DNA of 13,080 bases from Desulfobacula sp. (GTDB taxonomy: Bacteria; Desulfobacterota; Desulfobacteria; Desulfobacterales; Desulfobacteraceae), in NCBI GenBank assembly GCA_029940245.1, contig JAOZRF010000016.1, positions 1-13,080 on the forward strand, read 5' to 3'. The translations under genes were made by a program, and so were the position numbers. Each line of letters begins with the position of its first letter. The first letter of the stretch is position 1. The notes under the pieces were generated by a model. The model was not told the origin of the DNA. It searched no databases and saw nothing but the letters and a program-made list of their open reading frames with translations. Shown piece after piece: positions 7,393 to 13,080 of the stretch.

Positions 7393-8251
7393 TCCTGATT
7401 GAATCAATGATATGGGTAAAAGATTTGAGTCGTTCAATATCATGGACCCTGACAATGTGGGCACCATTCAGAATAGAGGCTGCAACAGCCGCTAAACTTC
7501 CATATTCTGTCTTTATATGATCCGCTCCTATCTGGGTATTCTCTTTTTTGCTCAGGATATTCTGAATAAAAGACTTTCGCGACGGGCCTAGGAGAACAGG
7601 GTAACAAAGCGCAGCAATTTTTTCAAGATGGTTGATGAGTACCAGGTTATGTTCAATCGTTTTACCAAAACCGATTCCAGGATCAAGAATAATATTGGTC
7701 TTTTTTATGCCTTTTTTTATGGCATATTCAGCCCTTGATTCCAGGTAACCTGTGATTTCAAACATTAAATCTTCATAATCCGGGTTCACCTGCATGGTCT
7801 CAGGAGTTCCTCTCATGTGCATCAGCACCACGGGCACTTCCCATTGCGCTGCAAGGTCAGCCATGGCAGGATCTTTTTCAAAAGCCGTTATGTCATTTAT
7901 CATACTGGCCCCGGCATCAAGTGCTGCCTTGGCAACACCTGATTTTACGGTATCAATGGAAATGGGGATGTCGATTTGTCTGGAAAGGGTTTCAATGACG
8001 GGTATCACCCGGTCAAGTTCTTCCTGTTCCGACACGGATTTTGAAAAGGGCCTTGATGATTCTCCACCAATATCCAGAATATGCGCCCCGTCTTTAACCA
8101 GTTTGATTCCCTGTGCAATCGCGGTTTCAAAGGTATTGAACTTTCCGCCATCGGAAAAAGAATCCGGGGTGGTATTTAAAATTCCCATAATGCAGGTTTT
8201 ATGGCCTAATTCCAGGCAGAACCGGTTAAATTCAAGTGTAAATGACAGCAT
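7385..8251 (-). CDS. folP: Dihydropteroate synthase
   Basis: A 288-residue cytoplasmic enzyme that joins p-aminobenzoate to dihydropterin pyrophosphate in folate synthesis, and the target of sulfonamides. All signature loops of the TIM barrel are visible: MGILNTTPDSFSDGG at 22-36, DIGGESSRP at 60-68, SIDT at 98-101, NDI at 119-121, LMHMRGTPETMQ at 143-154, DPGIGFGK at 190-197, GPSRKSFI at 222-229 and RVHD at 268-271. The usual GESTRPG reads GESSRPF, a conservative change at S66 plus a Phe at 69. Length is normal. The ATG at 8251 lies 21 bases after the ftsH stop; its ribosome binding site is poor (AGGA well upstream). It overlaps ybbR at its 3' end. The ftsH-folP order is common in Deltaproteobacteria. 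Confidence 0.95.
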   Translation of the reverse strand: MLSFTLEFNRFCLELGHKTCIMGILNTTPDSFSDGGKFNTFETAIAQGIKLVKDGAHILDIGGESSRPFSKSVSEQEELDRVIPVIETLSRQIDIPISIDTVKSGVAKAALDAGASMINDITAFEKDPAMADLAAQWEVPVVLMHMRGTPETMQVNPDYEDLMFEITGYLESRAEYAIKKGIKKTNIILDPGIGFGKTIEHNLVLINHLEKIAALCYPVLLGPSRKSFIQNILSKKENTQIGADHIKTEYGSLAAVAASILNGAHIVRVHDIERLKSFTHIIDSIRNA

Positions 8252-8272
8252 AATGTTTATCTATTCACATTC

Positions 8273-10153
8273 CTATACCTTTGTTTCGTCTGAATCAGAA
8301 GCCTGAGTATCAGTATCAGTATTTGTGTTTAGATTTTGTTTGCCGAAAAAATCAAAATCAGGCCGCATGGATGCTATCAGGTCATCCAGTTCTGATCCCA
8401 TAACTGTTTCTTTTTCAATGAGCAGAGCTGTTAATGCGTGAAGAATATCGATATTTTTTTTAAGAACCTTATTTGCAGCCTTGTATGCCCGGTCAATGAT
8501 CAAGGCGATTTCAGCATCAATTTTTCTGGCGGTTTCTTCAGAATAGCCTTTGGCCTGGGTCATTTCCCGGCCGATGAAAATATTTTCATCATGGTCCTCA
8601 TAGGAAAGCAGTGCCAGGTTATCGCTCATTCCAAAGGACCTGACCATTTTGCCGGCAAGCTTGGTAGCCTGTTTGATATCATTGGATGCACCTGTGCTGA
8701 TTCTTTTAAAAATTATTTCTTCAGCCACCCGGCCTCCAAAGGCAATGGCAAGCTCATTTTCAAGCTGGTCCTTATATTTGAAATCCCCTTCCTCGGGAAG
8801 AAACCAGGTGACCCCGGCAGCCCTTCCTCTGGGAATAATGGTAATCTTATTGACAGTATCCGTATATGGCAGGAATCTTGCCACAAGGGCATGACCGCCT
8901 TCATGATAAGCCGTTGTTTTCTTTTCTTCTTCCTTTATTACCTTGGATTTTCTTTCAAGACCCATATAAACTTTGTCTTTTGAGTCTTCAAAATCTTTCA
9001 TGCTCAGTTTTTCATGGTCCCGCTTGGCAGCCAGAAGTGCTGCTTCATTCACAAGGTTTTCAAGGTCAGCACCGGTAAATCCGGGAGTTCCTTTTGCCAG
9101 TATTACAGGATCCACATCATTGGCCAGGGGCGTTTTTTTCATGTGAACCTTTAAAATGCCTTCCCGGCCTTTAATATCAGGCATATCCACCACGACCTGG
9201 CGGTCAAACCGTCCAGGGCGAAGCAGGGCAGGATCAAGAACATCAGCCCGGTTGGTGGCAGCCATGAGGATAACGCCTTCATTGGATTCAAAACCGTCCA
9301 TTTCAACAAGAAGCTGGTTCAAGGTCTGTTCTCTTTCATCATGTCCTCCACCCAATCCTGCACCCCTCTGCCTTCCCACAGCATCAATCTCATCTATAAA
9401 TATAATACAGGGTGCGTTTTTTTTGCCCTGGGCAAAAAGATCCCTTACCCTTGAAGCACCGACACCCACAAACATTTCAACAAAATCAGACCCGCTGATG
9501 GTAAAAAAAGGTACTCCGGCCTCACCGGCAACAGCTCTTGATAAAAGGGTCTTTCCCGTTCCGGGATTCCCCACTAGCAGGACACCTTTTGGGATACGTC
9601 CGCCAAGCCGCGTATATTTGGCAGGATTTTTTAAAAAATCCACTACCTCGGTCAATTCTTCTTTGGCTTCATCAATTCCCTGGACATTGGCAAAGGTGAC
9701 TTTTTCTTTTTTGTCATCCAACAGCCTTGCACGGCTTTTTCCGAAAGACATGGCTTTCCCTCCACCGGCACCTCCCTGCATCTGGCGCATGAAAAATATC
9801 CAGACACCAATGAGGACAATCATGGGCAGCCAGGAAACAAGGATGGACATAAACCAGGAGTTTTCAGACGGGGGCTTGGCTTGTATGGTCACCTCTTTGG
9901 AACGTAGAAAACTGATCAAATCACCATCTTCCGGTGCAAAGCTTTTATACTTGGCACCGCTTTTGTCCGTTAGATATAAATCCTGACCCTGGATCACGAC
10001 AGTCTGAATACGTCCGTCTTCAACCATTCCAAGAAATTCTGAATATCCGACCTCCACCAGTCCTACCTGTTGCTGATTGAATATATTGTATAGCATGATC
10101 ATCATCAGTACGATTACCAGCCACAGGGAAATATTTTTATAAAATTGATTCAA
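8273..10153 (-). CDS. ftsH: ATP-dependent zinc metalloprotease FtsH
   Basis: A 626-residue membrane-anchored AAA+ protease that works as a hexamer, extracting and degrading membrane and regulatory proteins. Transmembrane segments lie at about 8-25 and 102-122, with the small periplasmic domain between them. The AAA+ module has Walker A GNPGTGKT at 195-202, Walker B D254-E255 in FIDEIDAVG, the pore motif [12 protein letters not shown], and the second region of homology with [20 protein letters not shown]. The zinc site is HEGGH at 417-421 with D492 as third ligand; most FtsH proteins read HEAGH. The start is a TTG at 10153 with AGGA 6 bases upstream, and the N-terminus fits the family. The C-terminal tail is short, acidic and rich in Asp/Thr (NTNTDTDT). 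It probably heads an operon with folP, ybbR, coaX and the MATE gene. Confidence 0.96.
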   Translation of the reverse strand: MNQFYKNISLWLVIVLMMIMLYNIFNQQQVGLVEVGYSEFLGMVEDGRIQTVVIQGQDLYLTDKSGAKYKSFAPEDGDLISFLRSKEVTIQAKPPSENSWFMSILVSWLPMIVLIGVWIFFMRQMQGGAGGGKAMSFGKSRARLLDDKKEKVTFANVQGIDEAKEELTEVVDFLKNPAKYTRLGGRIPKGVLLVGNPGTGKTLLSRAVAGEAGVPFFTISGSDFVEMFVGVGASRVRDLFAQGKKNAPCIIFIDEIDAVGRQRGAGLGGGHDEREQTLNQLLVEMDGFESNEGVILMAATNRADVLDPALLRPGRFDRQVVVDMPDIKGREGILKVHMKKTPLANDVDPVILAKGTPGFTGADLENLVNEAALLAAKRDHEKLSMKDFEDSKDKVYMGLERKSKVIKEEEKKTTAYHEGGHALVARFLPYTDTVNKITIIPRGRAAGVTWFLPEEGDFKYKDQLENELAIAFGGRVAEEIIFKRISTGASNDIKQATKLAGKMVRSFGMSDNLALLSYEDHDENIFIGREMTQAKGYSEETARKIDAEIALIIDRAYKAANKVLKKNIDILHALTALLIEKETVMGSELDDLIASMRPDFDFFGKQNLNTNTDTDTQASDSDETKV

Positions 10154-10177
10154 GGTTTTTCCTTTCTTTTTTTATAA

Positions 10178-10212
10178 AACCAATCATAATTAATTCATAA
10201 TTTCGATTGGTT
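10178..10212 (-). repeat. Inverted repeat AACCAATC / GATTGGTT upstream of ftsH
   Basis: A perfect 8-base inverted repeat with arms at 10178-10185 and 10205-10212 and a 19-base AT-rich spacer. It lies 25-59 bases before the ftsH start, inside the expected leader RNA. It could be an operator for a dimeric regulator or a leader hairpin. There is no terminator-like T-run after it in the ftsH direction. Confidence 0.4.
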
Positions 10213-10239
10213 CCTTTTCTTATGATACCAGATTTTTAA

Positions 10240-10245
10240 ATTATA
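10240..10245 (-). promoter_or_regulatory. Candidate -10 element for the ftsH operon
   Basis: Read on the minus strand this is a perfect TATAAT in the AT-rich gap between tilS and ftsH (10154-10308), giving a leader of about 80 bases. No good -35 match lies at the normal distance. A second candidate, TGGTATCAT (extended -10 form), lies about 15 bases downstream. The gap is so AT-rich that a chance match is likely. No other gene or clear terminator is visible in it. Confidence 0.35.
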
Positions 10246-10308
10246 ATGGTTTTTTTCTTAAAAACTTATTAATATATAAACATAAAATCTGAATATACAA
10301 GAAAAAGT

Positions 10309-11397
10309 TTAGCTTTCTTTGTCTTGTTTTCTCTGTAACAATTGTTTTTGTTTTTTTTCTTTTTTTCCGATTTCCCTTAAAGGAACCGCTTCTTTTTTAA
10401 TCGTAATAAAGTCCTTGTTTTTGTAGAACCTGATTTGGCCGGGCAGATCCAGGCTGATGCCGGAAGAAGGGTTAAAACAAAATTCTATTATATCATTTAT
10501 ATGGGCATGGGAGATGCGCTTTAAATCTTTTTTGATCTTCAAAATTGCCTTTCTGAATACCCGATTTAAAAGAGCCGGGTGGAGTTTCGCCATTTCAGGT
10601 TTTGAAAGCACAAGACAGGATGTCTCTGATCTGATCAAACAGCAGTGAAAGATTTTTTGGGTTTCAATTTCCCAGAACTCCTCTTCCTGTTTTAATATAT
10701 GGCTCAGCCTGTCCAGGGCATGGGTAATTTCCGGATTGTATTCTGCCTTAAGATGGGGAATCAGTTTGAGCCTTATTTTATTTCTTAAATACGCCATATC
10801 CGTGTTTGAAGAATCAGTAACATAGGCCTGATTTTCAGTTTTTAAAAAATCAAGTATCCTGGATTTAGACACCCGGATCAAGGGCCTGATATACAGGCCG
10901 TTCCTGATGGGCGGGATGCCGCAAAGTCCTTTGGGGCCTGTCCCTCTTAACAGGTTCATCAATACCAGTTCTATATTGTCGTCTTTGTTGTGGCCCGTGG
11001 CAATTTTTGTGTATCCATGGTTTCCGGCAACCTGGTTAAAAAAATGGTACCTGACCTTTCGGCCGGCTTCTTCAATGGATAGCCCATACTTTCCGGCATA
11101 AGCCGTTACATCTTTTTGTTCATTAAAAAAGGGCAGGTCAAGTTTATCTGCAAGCTCTTTTACAAAGGCTTCATCCCTTAGGGATTCTTTTTTCCGGAGC
11201 ATATGGTTCAAGTGGGCAATGGCCATGGTTATGCCGTACTTTTTTTTAAGGCCCAACAGGGACAATACCAGGGCAATAGAATCAGGGCCCCCGGATACTG
11301 CCACCAGAATCGCATCTTTATTTTCAAGCATATTAAAATCAAAGATGGTTCTGGTAATGGTATTGAAAAAATCCTTTTTCATTAGTGTTTTGTCCAT
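10309..11397 (-). CDS. tilS: tRNA(Ile)-lysidine synthetase, short form
   Basis: A 362-residue enzyme that changes the wobble cytidine of the CAU-anticodon isoleucine tRNA to lysidine, so that AUA is read as isoleucine. The PP-loop ATPase motif SGGPDS is at 35-40. It is followed by LNHMLR, GHNKDDNIELVLMNLLRGTG and the family element TDSSNTDMAYLRNKIR. The SGISLDLPGQIRFYKNKDF stretch ends the substrate-binding domain. The protein then stops after a lysine/glutamine-rich tail, without the second C-terminal domain of the longer E. coli and B. subtilis enzymes. The start is uncertain. The ATG at 11397 lies 4 bases after the mqnD stop. A TTG at 11412 and an ATG at 11382 are also in frame, and none has a strong ribosome binding site. 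Closeness to mqnD suggests cotranscription. Confidence 0.92.
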   Translation of the reverse strand: MDKTLMKKDFFNTITRTIFDFNMLENKDAILVAVSGGPDSIALVLSLLGLKKKYGITMAIAHLNHMLRKKESLRDEAFVKELADKLDLPFFNEQKDVTAYAGKYGLSIEEAGRKVRYHFFNQVAGNHGYTKIATGHNKDDNIELVLMNLLRGTGPKGLCGIPPIRNGLYIRPLIRVSKSRILDFLKTENQAYVTDSSNTDMAYLRNKIRLKLIPHLKAEYNPEITHALDRLSHILKQEEEFWEIETQKIFHCCLIRSETSCLVLSKPEMAKLHPALLNRVFRKAILKIKKDLKRISHAHINDIIEFCFNPSSGISLDLPGQIRFYKNKDFITIKKEAVPLREIGKKEKKQKQLLQRKQDKES

Positions 11398-11401
11398 AAT
11401 G

Positions 11402-12271
11402 TCAGCAGGCAAACAGAGACTGGCCGAATTTTTTGATCAATCCTGAATCCCATGCTTTTTCAAAGAATGTGGTGATGGCAGTTTCCCCTTCTTTCCCAAT
11501 ATTTTTTGAAAAATTATTTACATAAAGCTTGATATGCTGTTGGATGATATTTTCATCCAGCGCCTGGGCATGGGTCTGAATATAATCAAAGGCCATGTCT
11601 GGGTTTAAAAAAGCATGGTCAATACTTTTTCTGATAAGGTTCTGGATGTCACAGGCAATGGCAGGATCAATATCGCGTTTAATGGCAATACAACCCAATG
11701 GAATGGGCAAAGATGTTTTGTCTTCCCACCAAAGTCCCAGATCCGCTTTTAATTCAAGTCCCATGGTTTTATATACAAATCGTCCCTCATGGATAATCAC
11801 ACCAAAATCAGCCTTTTTTGTAATCACAGCCGGCATTATTCGTTCAAATGGCATGGGAAGAATAGTTGCGTTTATACTGGCAAACAGATCATCCATATAG
11901 AAACTGAAAAGATGAAATGCCGTGGTTCCCAAGCCTGGTACAGCGATTACAGGGTTTGTTTTGTCATCCCTTTTATCATCCAGGGATCGCCCTGGAAGAG
12001 ATATGATCAGCGGCCCGCAACCCACACCCAATGCCGATCCCGTTCTTAACAGGGCATATTTATCCCCAAGGCTGCCAAGGGCTGCAAAAGAAAGTTTTGT
12101 AATATCATAGAAACCTTTGGCAGCTTTCCGGTTAAGGGTTTCCACGTCTTCTAACACAATGTCAAAACAATATCCATTAAGGTCTATCAACTGCCTGGCA
12201 ATGGCCTTGAAAATAAAGGTATCATTGGGGCAGCTGGAAAAGGCAAGTTGATATGTTTTTTCTGGTTTCAT
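11402..12271 (-). CDS. mqnD: 1,4-dihydroxy-6-naphthoate synthase (futalosine pathway)
   Basis: A 289-residue cytoplasmic enzyme that converts cyclic dehypoxanthinyl futalosine to 1,4-dihydroxy-6-naphthoate for menaquinone synthesis. The fold resembles a periplasmic binding protein, but there is no signal peptide. Family motifs are FSSCPNDTFIF at 11-21, LEDVETLN at 40-47, DITKLSFAAL at 56-65, GSALGVGCGPL at 78-88, AVPGLGTTA at 110-118, IHEGRF at 160-165 with H161 as the probable catalytic base, and SLPIPLGCIAIKRD further on. These separate it from the sister enzyme MqnA. The ATG at 12271 has no recognisable ribosome binding site. The gene is divergent from a GntR regulator and sits just before tilS. 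Presence of this gene implies menaquinone made through futalosine, fitting an anaerobic respirer; the other mqn genes lie elsewhere. Confidence 0.92.
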   Translation of the reverse strand: MKPEKTYQLAFSSCPNDTFIFKAIARQLIDLNGYCFDIVLEDVETLNRKAAKGFYDITKLSFAALGSLGDKYALLRTGSALGVGCGPLIISLPGRSLDDKRDDKTNPVIAVPGLGTTAFHLFSFYMDDLFASINATILPMPFERIMPAVITKKADFGVIIHEGRFVYKTMGLELKADLGLWWEDKTSLPIPLGCIAIKRDIDPAIACDIQNLIRKSIDHAFLNPDMAFDYIQTHAQALDENIIQQHIKLYVNNFSKNIGKEGETAITTFFEKAWDSGLIKKFGQSLFAC

Positions 12272-12334
12272 AGCTGTTTAATATCAAAAGAAACGTCATA
12301 AAAGCAATTTGATTTAAAAAAATAAAAAATCATG

Positions 12335-12364
12335 TTGACAGATACATTAGTATATTAATATATT
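12335..12364 (+). promoter_or_regulatory. Sigma-70-like promoter of the GntR gene
   Basis: A perfect -35 TTGACA at 12335-12340 is followed after 18 bases by TATATT at 12359-12364. The transcript would start near 12372 with a leader of about 70 bases before the ATG at 12441. This is the best promoter match in the window. On the opposite strand, TATACT at 12354-12349 could be a -10 for mqnD, though its -35 is poor. Confidence 0.6.
12351..12362. promoter_or_regulatory. Perfect AT palindrome, candidate GntR operator
   Basis: TATATTAATATA is a perfect 12-base palindrome covering the spacer end and -10 of the gntR promoter and overlapping the candidate mqnD -10. Flanking bases (TTAG before, TTAGT after) make a partial larger repeat. 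GntR regulators often bind palindromes in their own promoters. The composition is pure A/T, so low-complexity chance is a real alternative. Confidence 0.4.
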
Positions 12365-12392
12365 AGTCGTAAAAAAAGAAGACCTAATGATT

Positions 12393-12408
12393 TTATCTGA
12401 AGCGATAA
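12393..12408 (+). repeat. Small inverted repeat TTATC / GATAA in gntR leader
   Basis: TTATC at 12393-12397 and GATAA at 12404-12408 are separated by TGAAGC. It lies downstream of the predicted transcription start and upstream of the ribosome binding site. It could be a second operator half-site pair or a weak hairpin. The rest of the 12272-12440 gap is AT-rich without a gene. Confidence 0.25.
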
Positions 12409-12440
12409 GATTTTAAATTTAGAGAATAAAGGGATAATTC

Positions 12441-13079
12441 ATGAAGATGTCTTTTCAATCAAACTTTTACCTTTTAAGAACCCAGGTTTATGAACATCTT
12501 CGAGAAGAGCTAAGAAAGCAAAATTTGAAGCCGGGCATGTTTGTTACCATTAACCAATTATCCCAGCAGTTGGGCATTAACAGGACACCTTTACGGGATG
12601 CTCTTTTACAACTCCAGGTTGAGGGCTTTGTAACCTTTTTGCCCCAGCGAGGGATTCAAATCAATGAATTATCTGAAAAAGATTTGCATGATATTTATGA
12701 GATTTTGGGAGCCCTGGATTCAAGAGCCATTCTTTCCGTATTCAACCGGATCACCAAAGACCATATCTCTCAAATGAAACTGATCAATGAGGATATGTAC
12801 AAAACCAATACAACGAATGAATATAATCGCTATTTTGAATTAAATACTGATTTCCATAATGTTTACCTGGCACTTTCAGACAATACCCTTCTTCTTGATC
12901 AACTCAGTATTTTGCGTCAGCGGTTATTTGACTTCGGGGCAAAGGGCGAGTGGATGGAAAAAGTGCGTGAACTCAATTACAAGGAGCATTTTAAATTGAT
13001 TGATTTGATTGAGCAGGGAAACGCAGGTGCTGTTGCTGATTTTATCAGGGATACCCATTGCTGCATTAACTGGAAATAA
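12441..13079 (+). CDS. GntR-family transcriptional regulator, FadR/FCD subfamily
   Basis: A 212-residue DNA-binding regulator, complete just inside the window edge (TAA at 13077-13079). The N-terminal winged helix-turn-helix covers about residues 10-75: LKPGMFVTINQLSQQLGI, then NRTPLRDALLQLQVEGFV and the wing LPQRGIQIN. The C-terminal all-helical FCD domain spans about 80-212. It retains likely metal-site histidines H139 (DFHNVY), H183 (KEHFKLI) and H206 (DTH); N135 stands where many relatives have Asp. FCD regulators usually sense small organic acids. The ATG at 12441 has GGG at 12431-12433; ATG at 12447 is a close alternative. It is divergent from mqnD, so autoregulation or control of mqnD-tilS is possible, but target genes could also lie beyond the window. 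Effector unknown. Confidence 0.9.
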   Translation: MKMSFQSNFYLLRTQVYEHLREELRKQNLKPGMFVTINQLSQQLGINRTPLRDALLQLQVEGFVTFLPQRGIQINELSEKDLHDIYEILGALDSRAILSVFNRITKDHISQMKLINEDMYKTNTTNEYNRYFELNTDFHNVYLALSDNTLLLDQLSILRQRLFDFGAKGEWMEKVRELNYKEHFKLIDLIEQGNAGAVADFIRDTHCCINWK

Positions 13080-13080
13080 C

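Noticed and set aside
8305..8330. Simple repeat (TCAGTATCAGTATTTGTG)
   Set aside because: It encodes the Asp/Thr-rich acidic tail of FtsH and is too short to treat as a separate repeat element.
9156..9986. Long open frame on the plus strand opposite ftsH (about 276 codons)
   Set aside because: It lies entirely antisense to a fully convincing ftsH, has no recognisable domain, and its serine/proline-rich composition is typical of the reverse complement of a real gene. Similar antisense frames opposite folP and the middle of ftsH were rejected for the same reason.
11402..12271. Periplasmic binding protein of an ABC transporter
   Set aside because: The fold is similar, but there is no signal peptide and the motifs (SSCPNDTF, ALGVGCGPL, IHEGRF) are those of MqnD.
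1..13080. Mobile element, prophage, defence island or CRISPR array
   Set aside because: No transposase, integrase, terminal inverted repeats, tRNA-flanked insertion or spaced repeat array was seen; all genes are ordinary metabolic, transport or regulatory types.

Overview
The window looks like chromosomal sequence from a mesophilic deltaproteobacterium. A sulfate reducer of the Desulfobacterales is most likely (for example a Desulfobacula or Desulfobacter relative). This is an inference from moderate GC content, an ftsH-folP-ybbR block of the kind found in Deltaproteobacteria, a futalosine-pathway menaquinone gene (mqnD), and the style of the proteins. No rRNA, tRNA, insertion sequence, phage gene or CRISPR array is visible, and gene density is high. 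No stretch without a gene exceeds 170 bases.

Layout: positions 127-4324 are on the plus strand. They hold a fold-type I PLP aminotransferase, a TerB-like acidic helical protein, and a tightly overlapping three-gene ABC importer (ATPase, permease, periplasmic NMT1/THI5-like binding protein). The importer belongs to the nitrate/taurine/thiamine-precursor type, but its ATPase-permease coupling motifs are diverged and its substrate cannot be read from sequence. It ends 7 bases from a convergent gene.

Positions 4332-12271 are on the minus strand and, in transcription order, read mqnD, tilS, ftsH, folP, ybbR, coaX and a MATE-family exporter. From ftsH onward the genes abut or overlap, which suggests one operon of housekeeping functions: membrane proteolysis, folate synthesis, an envelope YbbR protein and the first step of CoA synthesis. 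ftsH probably has its own promoter in the AT-rich 155-base gap upstream. mqnD and tilS form a separate pair 4 bases apart.

Positions 12441-13079 carry a complete GntR/FadR-type regulator, divergent from mqnD. The shared 169-base gap contains a good sigma-70-like promoter overlapped by a perfect 12-base AT palindrome, a candidate operator.

Nothing here demands a wholly new biological system. The points most worth a second look are: an ybbR gene in its usual folP neighbourhood but without the diadenylate cyclase gene that normally accompanies it, and predicted to be a lipoprotein; an ABC importer in which both sides of the ATPase-permease contact have diverged; and possible GntR control of a menaquinone gene.
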